Shown here: positions 32,981-42,076 of the stretch, in pieces
Layout: each line of letters begins with the position of its first letter
How positions within the stretch are numbered: position 1 is the stretch's first letter
NCBI GenBank assembly: GCA_026985435.1
Contig: JALSQL010000012.1
Span: forward strand, 1 to 60,592
From: Acidilobaceae archaeon
GTDB lineage: Archaea > Thermoproteota > Thermoprotei_A > Sulfolobales > Acidilobaceae
Length of the DNA: 60,592 nucleotides
Direction: 5' to 3'
Notes under the pieces: generated by a model
What the model was told of the DNA's origin: nothing
The model's input: the letters and a program-made list of their open reading frames with translations, nothing else
The model's database searches: none
Program-made: the position numbers and the translations under genes

Positions 32981-34539
32981 CATGCGGAGGCCGCCCTCTC
33001 TGCGTGCCTCGCTATCCACTCCGCCACCTCACCCCTAATCCTTTCAGCGTACCTGTACGCCTCCCTGTGCTCCCTCTCCTCGTGGGAGTAGGCGTACACG
33101 TACGGCAGGGGCATCGAGGCCGTCCTGAGGGTGCTCTCCAGGTAGAAGCTGTAGAGGCCCCCGGGGAGCGTTGGGAGGCTCGACCCGCCGATCCTCTCGG
33201 TCAGGGAGTCCTGGTGGACCCCCTCCACCCCGGCTATCACCCTGAAGAGCTCCTCCACTATACGCTCCTTCCCGAGCCTGTCCATGGCCTGCTCTATGGC
33301 GCAGCCAGCCCTCTCCACGCCCACCCTCTCCACGACCCTTGCCACTATCCTGTCGGGCCTCTTGATCAGGCTGATGGGCAGCAGGTCCCTCGAATCCCCC
33401 AGGGCCCTCGCCCACCTGGCCCGCTGGCCGCCCAGCCTGGCGAGGCCCCTAACCATTAGGTTGAACTCGCTGTCATCCCAGTACATGCACCCGGACCCTA
33501 TGCGGCCCGCTAGCACGTCTGGGTTCAGGAAGTCCTCCGGCCTGCCCACGCAGGCCAGCAGGTGCTGAGGGAGCACCTCCCGCCAGCTCCCGAAGAGGAG
33601 CGACACCACCTGGCGGAGGGCCACCGAGAGGCCGACAACCTTGTGGTGGAGGTACACGCTCCTGTACATCTTGAACCTGGCGTCGTACAGGTCCTCTATG
33701 GCCGGTATACTCTTCGGCCCATAGACCACCGAGAAGCCGTCGCCGCTCCGCTCGAGGCGTATATCATGGATCAGCCTCTCGAGGTCTATGAAGCCGAAGA
33801 CCACACCCGTGTTGTGAGCGTCCCTAATCAGGTAGTCCACCCTGTCGGCGTCGGCGAACCTATGCGATATTATCTGACCCACAACCCCGACCGCCGCCTC
33901 CTCGAGGCCCAGGTCGTCCAGCGTCTGCCTGGCCCTGCCAGTGAGGTCCACGCCGAACACTGCGGCCGCCGCGGCCTCGACCAGGCCCGCAGCCTCCTCA
34001 CCGTTAACCCCCCTGGGGGGCTCCCGCGAGAGCCGCCTGGCCAGTGCGAGGGAGAACCTGCTCCCCACAAACTCGTGGTACTTCCCCACCCTACCCCAGT
34101 CCACCCGCGGCACCTTTGACGGGTCTAGCGAGAAGTCCTCCGGGTTCCTCACGGCGTTCTCGAGCGGCCTCTCGAGCGTGTGGCTGTAGGGGGGGTGCCC
34201 TATGTCATGTATCAACCCGGCCACCCTCGCCAGCTCGACGAAAGCCTCGGGCCCCGGCTTCTTGTTGACAAGGTAGCCGAGCCCGCCGGAGGCCAGCACC
34301 CTCTCCGCTATCCTACTGGCAACGTGCATCACGCCGAGGGTGTGCTCGAACCTGCTGTGCTTTGCCGATGGGAAGACTAGGTACACATAGCCCAGCTGCC
34401 TGACCTCGTGGAGCCTCCTGAAGAATGGCGTCTGGAGTATCGCGTACTCCACCTCGTTGACTGGTATGAACCTGTGCACCGAGTCGAGGAATACCGCCTT
34501 GTACTTGTACAGCGCAATGCGCTCGCCAGCCGCTGCCAC
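32977..34539 (-). CDS. HD-domain phosphohydrolase (SAMHD1-like, COG1078)
   Basis: A 520-residue HD-superfamily hydrolase. HSRFEHTLGVMHVASRIA supplies the first His, GLIHDIGHPPYSHTLE the HD pair and DADRVDYLIRDAHNTG the final Asp, together the metal site of dNTP triphosphohydrolases such as SAMHD1. It may control dNTP pools or degrade nucleotides. The frame opens 37 codons earlier, but the minus-strand TATA box CATTTAAGG at 34594-34602 lies inside that stretch, so the GTG at 34539, preceded by GGCGGGTG, is the likely start. The promoter element is shared with the reductase gene on the other strand. Confidence 0.9.
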   Translation of the reverse strand: MAAAGERIALYKYKAVFLDSVHRFIPVNEVEYAILQTPFFRRLHEVRQLGYVYLVFPSAKHSRFEHTLGVMHVASRIAERVLASGGLGYLVNKKPGPEAFVELARVAGLIHDIGHPPYSHTLERPLENAVRNPEDFSLDPSKVPRVDWGRVGKYHEFVGSRFSLALARRLSREPPRGVNGEEAAGLVEAAAAAVFGVDLTGRARQTLDDLGLEEAAVGVVGQIISHRFADADRVDYLIRDAHNTGVVFGFIDLERLIHDIRLERSGDGFSVVYGPKSIPAIEDLYDARFKMYRSVYLHHKVVGLSVALRQVVSLLFGSWREVLPQHLLACVGRPEDFLNPDVLAGRIGSGCMYWDDSEFNLMVRGLARLGGQRARWARALGDSRDLLPISLIKRPDRIVARVVERVGVERAGCAIEQAMDRLGKERIVEELFRVIAGVEGVHQDSLTERIGGSSLPTLPGGLYSFYLESTLRTASMPLPYVYAYSHEEREHREAYRYAERIRGEVAEWIARHAERAASAC

Positions 34540-34593
34540 ATCGCAACACCCGCCTACCCAGCGGGCCTCCAGGAAGATGCAAGTATTACCCGG

Positions 34594-34602
34594 CCTTAAA
34601 TG
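34594..34602. promoter_or_regulatory. Shared TATA box for divergent HD and reductase genes
   Basis: CCTTAAATG on the plus strand lies about 37 bases before the GTG at 34635. Read on the minus strand as CATTTAAGG it serves the GTG at 34539 with a leader of about 30 bases. The core TTAA is symmetric, so a single element may drive both directions. Confidence 0.5.
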
Positions 34603-34634
34603 TCTCCCGCGAGCGCCGCCGAGCCCACGGCGGG

Positions 34635-35729
34635 GTGCGCCGGGTGCCACGCGTAGCCGGGTACGACTACGCCATAGCAGGCATGGGGCCGGCCGGCGTC
34701 GCGGCGGCCTACAGGCTCGGCCGCCTAGGCTACAGGGTCGTCATACTCGAGGCCAACCCCCGCCCGGCAGTCAAGCCCTGCGGCTGGGGCGTGCCAGACG
34801 CCGAGTGGCTGCCGGCCCCGATCCCCCGGGGGAGCGTTGTCGCCCGCATAAGGCGCGCCCGCCTGCTCGTGGACGGCTCCGAGGCCATTAGGATCGAGGG
34901 GTGGCTGAGCGGCTACATAGTTGACAAGCCCGACTTCCTCGAGGAGCTCGCCGCCCAGGCGGGGGCCGAGGTGACGTACAGGGCCCCCCTGCTACCCCAC
35001 AGGGGCGAGGCCCGCATACCCGGCCGGGGGCTGGTGCGGCTCGACCCGTCGAGAAGCCTCGCGGCGGTCGGCAACGCGTACTACCCGGGGGAGAAGATCT
35101 TCGCTCTAGAGTACGAGGTCCGACTGCCAGAGGGCTGCGCCGACCCCGAGGAGCTGCTGATAGACTTCGACACGAGGCTAGTCGGCTACTACTGGCTCTT
35201 CCCCGCGCCCGGGGGCCTCTTCCAGGTCGGACTGGGCGGCTACGCCGACCCCCAGAGCCTCCGGGGGAGGCTCGACAGGTGGGTGCGGCGGCTACCTTGC
35301 AGGGCGGAGCCCGCCACGAGGCCCCGGGGCGCCCCTATAGCAGTGGGGGGCCTCAGGCTGTCGAGCCTGGCGGGGATACCCGTGGCCGGGGAGTCTGCTG
35401 GCTTCGTGCTGCCCCTAACCGGGGAGGGCATACGGCCCTCCATGGCCAGCGGCGCCGCCGCTGCGGGCGCCCTGGCGAGCGGTGGCGACCCCCTCGAGGC
35501 CCAGAAGGCCATACCGGCCGCCAGGGCCGTGGCCGCCCAGAGGAGGGTGCTAGAGAGGGTCCGTCGCATGGAGCCCGGCGAGAGGGCCAGCCTGCTGGCC
35601 TCGATACCGCCCCGTGTGCACGCGGAGGTTGCACTCGGGAGCCTGAGGAAGGCCGTCATACTCCGGGAGCTCTCGAGGAGGCCTAGGCTCGCCCTGAGGC
35701 TACTGCGACTCCTAGGGTTTTCAGAATAG
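34635..35729 (+). CDS. Geranylgeranyl reductase family flavoprotein
   Basis: A 364-residue FAD-dependent oxidoreductase like the enzymes that saturate the isoprenoid chains of archaeal lipids. The N-terminal FAD motif is YAIAGMGPAGVAAAYRLG with the acidic VVILEAN, then KPCGWGVPD, equivalent to the KxCGG motif of the family, and PLTGEGIRPSMASG, the FAD pyrophosphate loop near residue 260. YYWLFPAPGGLFQVGLGG (about 175-192) is also characteristic. GTG 34635 and GTG 34644 are possible starts. The substrate could be archaeal lipid or another prenyl compound. Confidence 0.87.
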   Translation: MRRVPRVAGYDYAIAGMGPAGVAAAYRLGRLGYRVVILEANPRPAVKPCGWGVPDAEWLPAPIPRGSVVARIRRARLLVDGSEAIRIEGWLSGYIVDKPDFLEELAAQAGAEVTYRAPLLPHRGEARIPGRGLVRLDPSRSLAAVGNAYYPGEKIFALEYEVRLPEGCADPEELLIDFDTRLVGYYWLFPAPGGLFQVGLGGYADPQSLRGRLDRWVRRLPCRAEPATRPRGAPIAVGGLRLSSLAGIPVAGESAGFVLPLTGEGIRPSMASGAAAAGALASGGDPLEAQKAIPAARAVAAQRRVLERVRRMEPGERASLLASIPPRVHAEVALGSLRKAVILRELSRRPRLALRLLRLLGFSE

Positions 35730-35763
35730 ATACTGGAGCCTGGCCGGTCATAGTTGTCCGCCA

Positions 35764-35775
35764 ACACTATTATCC
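35764..35775 (+). promoter_or_regulatory. TATA box of the Lrp-type regulator gene
   Basis: ACACTATTATCC is centred about 45 bases before the GTG at 35815 and stands out from the GC-rich flank. Confidence 0.45.
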
Positions 35776-35814
35776 CCGAGACGCCTGGGCTAGGCGGGGG
35801 GTGCTGGCCTGGAC

Positions 35815-36324
35815 GTGCAGGGTGGCCCGGATGACAGGGACATAGAGATCCTCGAGTACCTCGAGTCCGATGCCAGGATACCCTGGCGCAGGCTCGCCAG
35901 CATCCTGGGAGTGAGCGAGGCCACGATATACATTAGGGTGAAGAAGCTCTCCTCCCTCGGCATACTAAGGGGGTTCCGGGCCCTGATAGACCCGTCTCCC
36001 CTGGGCCTCTCCACAGTGTTGTTCGTCTTCCTGAAGGTCAAGCCGGGCATGCTGGGCCGTGTCCGGGAAAAGCTCGGCGAGCTAGACTTCGTAGTCGAGA
36101 TTCACGAGGTAGCGGGCGACTACCAGCTTCTAGCCAAGGTGCTAGCCCCCAGCCAGGGCGAGGCCGCCAGGGCTGTGGAGGAGATAGCGGGAATAGAGGG
36201 GGTCACCGACTACGCCACGATAGCGTCGCTGCAGACCGTGAAGATCGACTCGAGCATAGTTAGGGCATACAAGTACTGGGCTCGGGTCGGCCAGCGAGAG
36301 TCCCCGGCCACCAGCCGCCGCTAG
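35815..36324 (+). CDS. Lrp/AsnC family transcriptional regulator
   Basis: A 169-residue regulator. The N-terminal HTH (about residues 7-55) includes RDIEILEYLESDARIPWRRL and GVSEATIYIRVKKLSSLGIL. A RAM/ACT-like ligand-binding domain follows (about 65-145, with FVVEIHEVAGDYQLLAKV). Such proteins bind palindromic sites as dimers or octamers and respond to amino acids. Its target is unknown, but the next intergenic region (36325-36635) contains palindromes of the sort Lrp proteins bind. The GTG at 35815 gives an N-terminus of normal length. Confidence 0.92.
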   Translation: MQGGPDDRDIEILEYLESDARIPWRRLASILGVSEATIYIRVKKLSSLGILRGFRALIDPSPLGLSTVLFVFLKVKPGMLGRVREKLGELDFVVEIHEVAGDYQLLAKVLAPSQGEAARAVEEIAGIEGVTDYATIASLQTVKIDSSIVRAYKYWARVGQRESPATSRR

Positions 36325-36635
36325 GCGGCCTGGCCCCGGTTTCCTATACGTCATCCCCAGGCTTCCGGGGGCCGCAAACCGGGTTTATCGGCTTAACAGG
36401 AATACCGGCCCCGGCCTTCTGGGGGCCGCGTGGCGTTCCAGCCCTACCCTAACCCGTTAACCTCTATACGTATAGCTTTACCTATACATCGATATGTTTA
36501 TGTATAAGGGCTATTCTTACGGTTTCCGAGCATTTGTGAGCACTCTTCAGGGTCACAGGGATTACTTCTCTCTACTAAGTTTAGCTTATTAAGGGGGTCT
36601 CTCCGCCGTGGAGGCTGGCCTGTTGGGGTGGAAAT
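36325..36635 (+). promoter_or_regulatory. Long intergenic region with palindromes and protease promoter
   Basis: No gene is seen in these 311 bases. A 16-base near-repeat (GGCTTCCGGGGGCCGC at 36360-36375, GCCTTCTGGGGGCCGC at 36414-36429) is followed by a perfect 12-base palindrome CTATACGTATAG (36464-36475). Next comes an inverted repeat TATACAT/ATGTATA (36483-36489, 36500-36506). Another CTATACG lies at 36344-36350. The TATA box GCTTATTAAGG (36584-36594) sits about 46 bases before the protease start, and GGGGTG at 36625-36630 is its ribosome binding site. The palindromes lie 80-120 bases upstream of the TATA box, an activator-like position. Confidence 0.6.
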
Positions 36636-39600
36636 TTGCACACGCGCGACACCCTAGTCAGGGCTGCATCGCTAGCCCTAGCCCTAACGATGATACTGGC
36701 ATACGCGGCCCCGCTAGCCGCGGCGTGGAGCGGGCACACGGGCAGCCACCCCTATAATAGCGTCTACGCTGCCAGCAACAAGGGCCCCTGGGTCTACAAG
36801 ATCGACCCCGCCATACTGAGCGAGCTCGAGAAGGCCAGGCCCACCGACTACGTCGAGGTCGTGATACGCCTGAAGCCGCTACCCCAGGACGTTGTCGAGC
36901 AGGTTAGGGGCCACTACCAGGCCGCCGTCAACGCCCTCAAGGGCTGGGCTAAGCTAACCCAGGAGCCGATAGTGCAGCTGATAGCCGCCCACAAGGGCGT
37001 GGTGCTCCACAGGTTCTGGCTCGACAACGTCATACTGGCCAGGGTGCCCGCCCAGTTCGTCTACGATCTCGCCAAGAACCCGATGGTTGTGAGGATCTTC
37101 CCCAACTTCAAGGTACACGTGCTGGACGCTCCCGGCAAGAAGCCCGTTGAGGTGAAGCCCGGCCAGCAGGTCGAGAGCTGGGGCATCTTCAAGATAAGGG
37201 CCCCCGACGCCTGGGCCATGGGCTACACGGGCGAGGGCATCAGGATAGCTGTGCTCGACACCGGAGTCGACATAAGCCACCCGGCCCTCGCCGGGAAGAT
37301 GCTCACTCTAGACCCCAACGACCCCCACTACCCCGGCGGCTGGATGGAGTGGGACGGCAACGGTAACCCGGTCTGTAGCACGCCCCACGACACCCACGGC
37401 CACGGCACCCACACCAGCGGAACCGCCCTAGGCGGCGACACAGAGAACATACTCATAGGCGTGGCGCCCGGAGCCACCCTCATGCACGGCCTCGTCCTAC
37501 CCGGCGGCAGCGGTACCTTCGCCCAGGTGCTGGCCGGGATGGAGTGGACCGTCGACCCCTACGATTGCGACGGCAACCCCACTGGGCTACCCGCCCACGT
37601 GGTCAGCATGAGCTGGGGTGCCAGCGGCTACTATGGGAACGACCTCCTACCAGCCATATACGACATGCTGGTCGCCGACATCATACCCGTGGCCGCCATA
37701 GGCAACGACGGCCCCGGAACCTCTAGCAACCCCGGGAACATCTGGGGCGTCTTCGGCATAGGCGCCACCGACCAGGACGACAACCCCGCCTGGTTCAGCA
37801 GCGGTGAGGTGGTGAACTGGCCCAGCCCGCCCAGCGACTGGCCCTTCTTCGGCCAGTACCCCAGCACGTACATCAAGCCAGACTTCAGCGCGCCCGGAGT
37901 CGGCATCACGAGCTCCGTGCCCGGAGGCGGCTACGAGGCCTGGAGCGGCACCAGCATGGCCACGCCGCACGTAAGTGGCACCGTCGCCCTGATACTCCAG
38001 GCCGCGGGCTGGACCGACTTCAACATACCCGACCTGCCCGAGAAGGTGTACGAGATCCTGAACGAGAGCGCGGTCGACCTGGGAGACCCCGGCCAGGACA
38101 TCCGCTACGGGTGGGGTAGGATAGACGCCGCCGCGGCCGTCCAGATAGCCCAGCAGTACGCCAAGAAGAGCGGCGTGCAGGGCTACGTGCTCGACGCCGT
38201 GGACCAGAGCCCCATACCCTGGGCGACCGTCACAGTCGAGGAGATAAACAAGACTGTCGGCGTGAACAACGACGGCTTCTTCAAGATACCCCTAGACCCC
38301 GGGAACTACACACTACTCTTCCAGGCCTGGGGCTACCAGAGCCAGGAGGTCCAGGTCACGGTTGTACTGCTCAACGGCACCATTGCTGGCTTCGTCTATG
38401 ACGCTGTGACCCAGCAGCCCATACAGGGCGCCGTAGTGACCGCCGTCGAGGCAAACGCCAGCGCCGTCACAGACGCTAACGGCTGGTTCCAGATAAGCGT
38501 AGAGCCAGGCACCTACACGGTTGTAGCCAACGCCACCGGCTACTACCCGGCTGAGCAGCAGGTGAGCGTTGACGAGAACGAGACTGTCGTGGTGAACTTC
38601 CAGCTGACACCCAACCAGCCCGGCTACATAGAGGGCTACGTCTTCGACGCCAACACCAGCCAGCCCATAGAGGGCGCCCTAGTAACAGCCGTGGGCCCCA
38701 TGGGGGCCTTCAACGCGACCACCAACGCCAGCGGCTACTACCAGGTCGAGGTGCCGCCCGGCAACTACACTATCTACGCCTGGAAGCAGGGCTACCAGGC
38801 TGGCGAGGCCCAGGCGCTCGTCGGCCCCGGGGAGCACGTCGTGGTCAACTTCACCCTAGAGCCCATACCGCCCGCGGTCGTGGTCATAGGTAACGCCTAC
38901 GCTGGCCATCACATACCCGACATACTGGAGCAGGCAGGGTTCAACGTCGTAGAGTACGATAGTGCCAGCCAGTTCCTCCAGGACTACAACAGCGGCCTCG
39001 TGAACCCCGCTGTGGTCGTGGTGGATCACTGGAGCAGCAGCGGCGGCGACCCAGGAGCTGACACCGTGATAAGCCTGCTATCGCTGGCGTTCGAGGGCGT
39101 CTCCATAGTGCTACTCGACACCTCATACGCTGGAACCACCGGCGGCAAGGGAGTCTACTATCATAACGACGAGGTCGAGTCCGCCCTGGGCATACCGGCC
39201 CCCGACGGTTATAGCTACGGCTACCCGAGCCCGGAGTATGTGAAGGTGAACCTGACCGAGGCCGGCCTCCAGCACCCGATCTTCCAGGGCGTGCCGCTAG
39301 ACGGCGACACCTGGTTCTACCTGGCCGACGTGGACAACTCCTACTATGCTGACTACCTGTACTACGCGTTCACCGACGACAACGCTAGCCAGATGGTCAT
39401 CCTAGCAGACCTCGTAGACGAGTCCTCCGGGAGCAGCGGGCCGAGCGCTGTGGTTGTGAACTCCACCCCCGCCCCGATAATCTACATGGGCAGCTGGGCC
39501 GAGAGCGACTACATGCAGTACCTGCAGCCGGGCGGCGATGGCATGTACAGCAACTCCACGCTGCAGAGCCTTGTGAACGCTGTAGCGTACGCCTACCAGA

Positions 39601-41678
39601 TGGCTGGCCTCAGCTATACCCCCGACTTCGCCGCCCACAAGGCCAGTCCCACTGGCGTGGAGCCCCTGCTCTACACTAACGTGACCGTGTACCTGGAGAG
39701 GCAGCCCTACGGCTACGTCGCCGGCCACGTCGTCGGGAGCGACGGCATGGACATTGCCGGCGCTAAGATCTACGTTGTCGGCACGCCGATAAGCGCTGTC
39801 ACAGACGAGCAGGGCAATTTCGAGTTCTGGCTGCCCGAGGGCACCTACACCCTAGTATTCGAGGCCCCCGGCTACATGCAGCTAGCGCTAAACGTGACCG
39901 TGGCGGCGAATGAGACCACCAACCTAGGAGACGTGGTGCTCCAGAGGATACCCAGGTTCGCCATACTCTACGACTACGCTGGCGAGATTAAGGCGTTCCT
40001 CGAGACCCTAGGCTACTACGCCGACGACTTCGATAGTGTGGAGGATATAGCTGCTGCGGTAGCCACGGGCTTCTACGACGCGGCCATATGGGCTGGCCAC
40101 TACGGCGTCCCCTTCCCGAGCCAGGACGAGTTCGAGATGTTCGTGAACGCCACTGAGCAGGCTGGCATCAGCGTGATATGGCTCGACAACTGGGGCCCCT
40201 ACGGCTACGGTATCAAGGTGCTATCAGCCTACACCGGCGACCCCGCCTGTGAGAGCGACAGCTGGGGAGCCTATCCCTACGCTCACATACTGGCGAAGCA
40301 CCTGATAACCAGGGACTTCAACGTTGGCGACATAGTCCAGCTGACCACTGACTCGGCGAGCGACTTCAGCTGGTTCTGCCAGTTCAGCGGCACAGTACTG
40401 GCCAACCTCTACATACAGGGCTACGGTGACGTCGGCAACCTGATAGGCTACAAGCTGCTGCCCGACGGCAGGAAGTACGTGCTGCTAGCCAGCATGGCCC
40501 CCGAGGAGTGGACCGACATGGCCTACTGGACAGATGCGGCGTTCAGCATACTGGCGAACGCCGCCCTCTTCGCCGTCCAGAAGCCCGTCAACCTGACCCT
40601 AGAGCCGAGTGCCGCCCACGTTGGCGACACGGTCGAGGTCTACCTGAGCGGCGCCCCGGCCAACACCACGTTCAACGTGACCTTCAACGGCCAGCTAATA
40701 GCGACTGTGACCACCGACGAGAACGGCACCGCCGAGGCCAGCTTCACCGTGCCGCTAATACCCGGCGGCACCTACTCGGTTGACGCGGTCAGCCTCGACT
40801 ACAGGTACTACGGCCACGCGGACCTAGAGCTTGTAGCCTACCTGAGCGTGACGCCTGCCAGTGTTGACAGCCAGCCTGCGATGCTGCACGTGGTCGGCAC
40901 CGGCTTCTACGCTAATGAGACTGTCAACCTCTACCTTGACGGCAACTGGCTGAGCATGATAGTGGCCAACTCCAGCGGCGCCTTCGAGGTAGACGTGAAC
41001 CTACCCATAGTGGCAGTTGGCGACCACTACATAAAGGCCGTCTCCCTAGAGGCGGGCTCGCCCGAGCTCAGGGGCGAGGCCGAGGTCTACGTTGCCAGCG
41101 AGCCCTTCAGCCAGGTGCTGGGCGCCATCAGCAGCATATCCGGCGGCCTCGTAGGCGTGAACGGCACCCTAGCGCAGATAGCGACCGACACCGGCATCAT
41201 AAAGGCCAAGCTAGACTCCCTCAACGCCAGCCTGGCCGGGCTCATCGAGACCAGGAGCGGCGAGATACTGGCAGTCCTAAACACCAGCTACGGCCAGATA
41301 GTCGCCTCCCTAGACGACCTGGCCAGCCTCGGAGACCAGATCGTAAACGGCCTCTACAACGTCAACGGCAGCCTGATCGCCGCGATAAACGATGGCAACA
41401 ACAGGATACTAGTCAACATATCAGCCCTCCTAGACGGTAAGGCCTCCAGCCTCCAGGACGCCATAGTAAACGCCATCAACAGCAAGGGAGACCAGATCAT
41501 AAACGCCATCAACAGCCTATCCCAGAGCCTACAGCAGAACCTCACAAGCCTAAGCGCTAAGGTCGGCAAGACCGAGAGCCAGGTGTCAACCGCCAGGAAC
41601 CTCGGCGCCGCCGGGACGGCGCTAGGCCTCATATCGCTGGCAGCCGCTGCGTTCGCCATAGCCCGCCGCGGAGCCTAA
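36636..41678 (+). CDS. Giant membrane-anchored subtilisin-like surface protease
   Basis: A 1680-residue S8 serine protease. A signal peptide (about 9-30) and propeptide (to about 170) precede the catalytic domain with Asp208 (AVLDTGVDISHP), His256 (GHGTHTSG), oxyanion Asn357 (AIGNDGPG) and Ser440 (SGTSMATPHVSG). Three carboxypeptidase-regulatory-like domains follow at about 510-745 and a fourth near 1028-1100. Between and after them are two alpha/beta domains (about 748-900 and 1108-1300). Two Ig-like domains (about 1320-1490) lead to a helical heptad-rich stalk (about 1500-1655) and a C-terminal membrane helix. The plan recalls the S-layer-bound STABLE protease of Staphylothermus. The start is TTG at 36636 with GGGGTG five bases before. 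Confidence 0.95.
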   Translation: MHTRDTLVRAASLALALTMILAYAAPLAAAWSGHTGSHPYNSVYAASNKGPWVYKIDPAILSELEKARPTDYVEVVIRLKPLPQDVVEQVRGHYQAAVNALKGWAKLTQEPIVQLIAAHKGVVLHRFWLDNVILARVPAQFVYDLAKNPMVVRIFPNFKVHVLDAPGKKPVEVKPGQQVESWGIFKIRAPDAWAMGYTGEGIRIAVLDTGVDISHPALAGKMLTLDPNDPHYPGGWMEWDGNGNPVCSTPHDTHGHGTHTSGTALGGDTENILIGVAPGATLMHGLVLPGGSGTFAQVLAGMEWTVDPYDCDGNPTGLPAHVVSMSWGASGYYGNDLLPAIYDMLVADIIPVAAIGNDGPGTSSNPGNIWGVFGIGATDQDDNPAWFSSGEVVNWPSPPSDWPFFGQYPSTYIKPDFSAPGVGITSSVPGGGYEAWSGTSMATPHVSGTVALILQAAGWTDFNIPDLPEKVYEILNESAVDLGDPGQDIRYGWGRIDAAAAVQIAQQYAKKSGVQGYVLDAVDQSPIPWATVTVEEINKTVGVNNDGFFKIPLDPGNYTLLFQAWGYQSQEVQVTVVLLNGTIAGFVYDAVTQQPIQGAVVTAVEANASAVTDANGWFQISVEPGTYTVVANATGYYPAEQQVSVDENETVVVNFQLTPNQPGYIEGYVFDANTSQPIEGALVTAVGPMGAFNATTNASGYYQVEVPPGNYTIYAWKQGYQAGEAQALVGPGEHVVVNFTLEPIPPAVVVIGNAYAGHHIPDILEQAGFNVVEYDSASQFLQDYNSGLVNPAVVVVDHWSSSGGDPGADTVISLLSLAFEGVSIVLLDTSYAGTTGGKGVYYHNDEVESALGIPAPDGYSYGYPSPEYVKVNLTEAGLQHPIFQGVPLDGDTWFYLADVDNSYYADYLYYAFTDDNASQMVILADLVDESSGSSGPSAVVVNSTPAPIIYMGSWAESDYMQYLQPGGDGMYSNSTLQSLVNAVAYAYQMAGLSYTPDFAAHKASPTGVEPLLYTNVTVYLERQPYGYVAGHVVGSDGMDIAGAKIYVVGTPISAVTDEQGNFEFWLPEGTYTLVFEAPGYMQLALNVTVAANETTNLGDVVLQRIPRFAILYDYAGEIKAFLETLGYYADDFDSVEDIAAAVATGFYDAAIWAGHYGVPFPSQDEFEMFVNATEQAGISVIWLDNWGPYGYGIKVLSAYTGDPACESDSWGAYPYAHILAKHLITRDFNVGDIVQLTTDSASDFSWFCQFSGTVLANLYIQGYGDVGNLIGYKLLPDGRKYVLLASMAPEEWTDMAYWTDAAFSILANAALFAVQKPVNLTLEPSAAHVGDTVEVYLSGAPANTTFNVTFNGQLIATVTTDENGTAEASFTVPLIPGGTYSVDAVSLDYRYYGHADLELVAYLSVTPASVDSQPAMLHVVGTGFYANETVNLYLDGNWLSMIVANSSGAFEVDVNLPIVAVGDHYIKAVSLEAGSPELRGEAEVYVASEPFSQVLGAISSISGGLVGVNGTLAQIATDTGIIKAKLDSLNASLAGLIETRSGEILAVLNTSYGQIVASLDDLASLGDQIVNGLYNVNGSLIAAINDGNNRILVNISALLDGKASSLQDAIVNAINSKGDQIINAINSLSQSLQQNLTSLSAKVGKTESQVSTARNLGAAGTALGLISLAAAAFAIARRGA

Positions 41679-41714
41679 GGCTCCCCGGATATCCCAATAC
41701 TCCCCTATTTCCAG

Positions 41715-41723
41715 TTCTTTTTC
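41715..41723 (+). terminator. T-rich terminator after the protease gene
   Basis: TTCTTTTTC about 40 bases after the protease stop is the only pyrimidine/T run in the gap and fits archaeal T-stretch termination. The rest of 41679-41869 shows nothing else that I recognise. Confidence 0.4.
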
Positions 41724-41872
41724 GGTAACCCCCCTCATACTATATCGTCAGCCCCCGGTTCTACTGGTTCCCCCGCGTCTAGCGATCTTTGAGTGCCTGC
41801 GCGGCATCCCAGGGGATGGGGGGGTTGGCATGCACGGTAGCTACACTAGCCCCCGAGCGGTCTAGAAGGTGG

Positions 41873-41948
41873 TGCGGCGGCCGGGATTTGAACCCGGGAC
41901 CTCCGGCTTGGCAGGCCGGCGTCCTAGTCCAGGCTAGACGACCGCCGC
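41873..41948 (-). tRNA. tRNA-Gly (anticodon GCC)
   Basis: The minus strand folds as a complete cloverleaf: acceptor GCGGCGG/CCGCCGC, D arm GTCT/GGAC, anticodon stem CCGGC/GCCGG with loop CTGCCAA (anticodon GCC), and T arm CCGGG-TTCAAAT-CCCGG. The discriminator is A and CCA is encoded directly after it (41870-41872). There is no intron. The minus-strand TATA box GCATATTAAGAGG (41981-41993) precedes it. The plus-strand frame crossing this region is not a gene. Confidence 0.97.
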
Positions 41949-41980
41949 TTCTCCTCCCGTTGGGGGTGGCTAGTAATCGG

Positions 41981-41993
41981 CCTCTTAATATGC
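41981..41993 (-). promoter_or_regulatory. TATA box of tRNA-Gly
   Basis: GCATATTAAGAGG on the minus strand lies about 38 bases before the mature 5' end, giving a short 5' leader to be cut by RNase P. Confidence 0.5.
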
Positions 41994-42020
41994 GTTACGC
42001 CCTGGTCTGCGGGCCTCAAG

Positions 42021-42030
42021 CATTATATAC
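42021..42030 (+). promoter_or_regulatory. TATA box of the malic enzyme gene
   Basis: CATTATATAC is a strong TATA match centred about 51 bases before the GTG at 42077, with transcription expected near 42052. Divergent from the tRNA promoter. Confidence 0.6.
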
Positions 42031-42076
42031 GTCCTTAGGCGAACCCGGGCTCCGCGAGAGTCTAACCTGGGTGGTT

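Noticed and set aside
33562..34119. A 185-codon open frame antisense to the HD-domain gene
   Set aside because: No motif or ribosome binding site; the opposite strand carries all HD catalytic motifs across this stretch.
34540..34650. Longer N-terminus for the HD-domain protein
   Set aside because: It spans the minus-strand TATA box, so these codons should not be transcribed as part of the mRNA.
36464..36475. Palindrome CTATACGTATAG as a hairpin terminator of the Lrp gene
   Set aside because: It lies 140 bases past the stop, is not followed by a T-run and has low stem stability; an operator is a better reading.
41789..42076. Extended N-terminus for malic enzyme
   Set aside because: The extension would read antisense through tRNA-Gly and both promoters, and the family normally starts near the chosen GTG.
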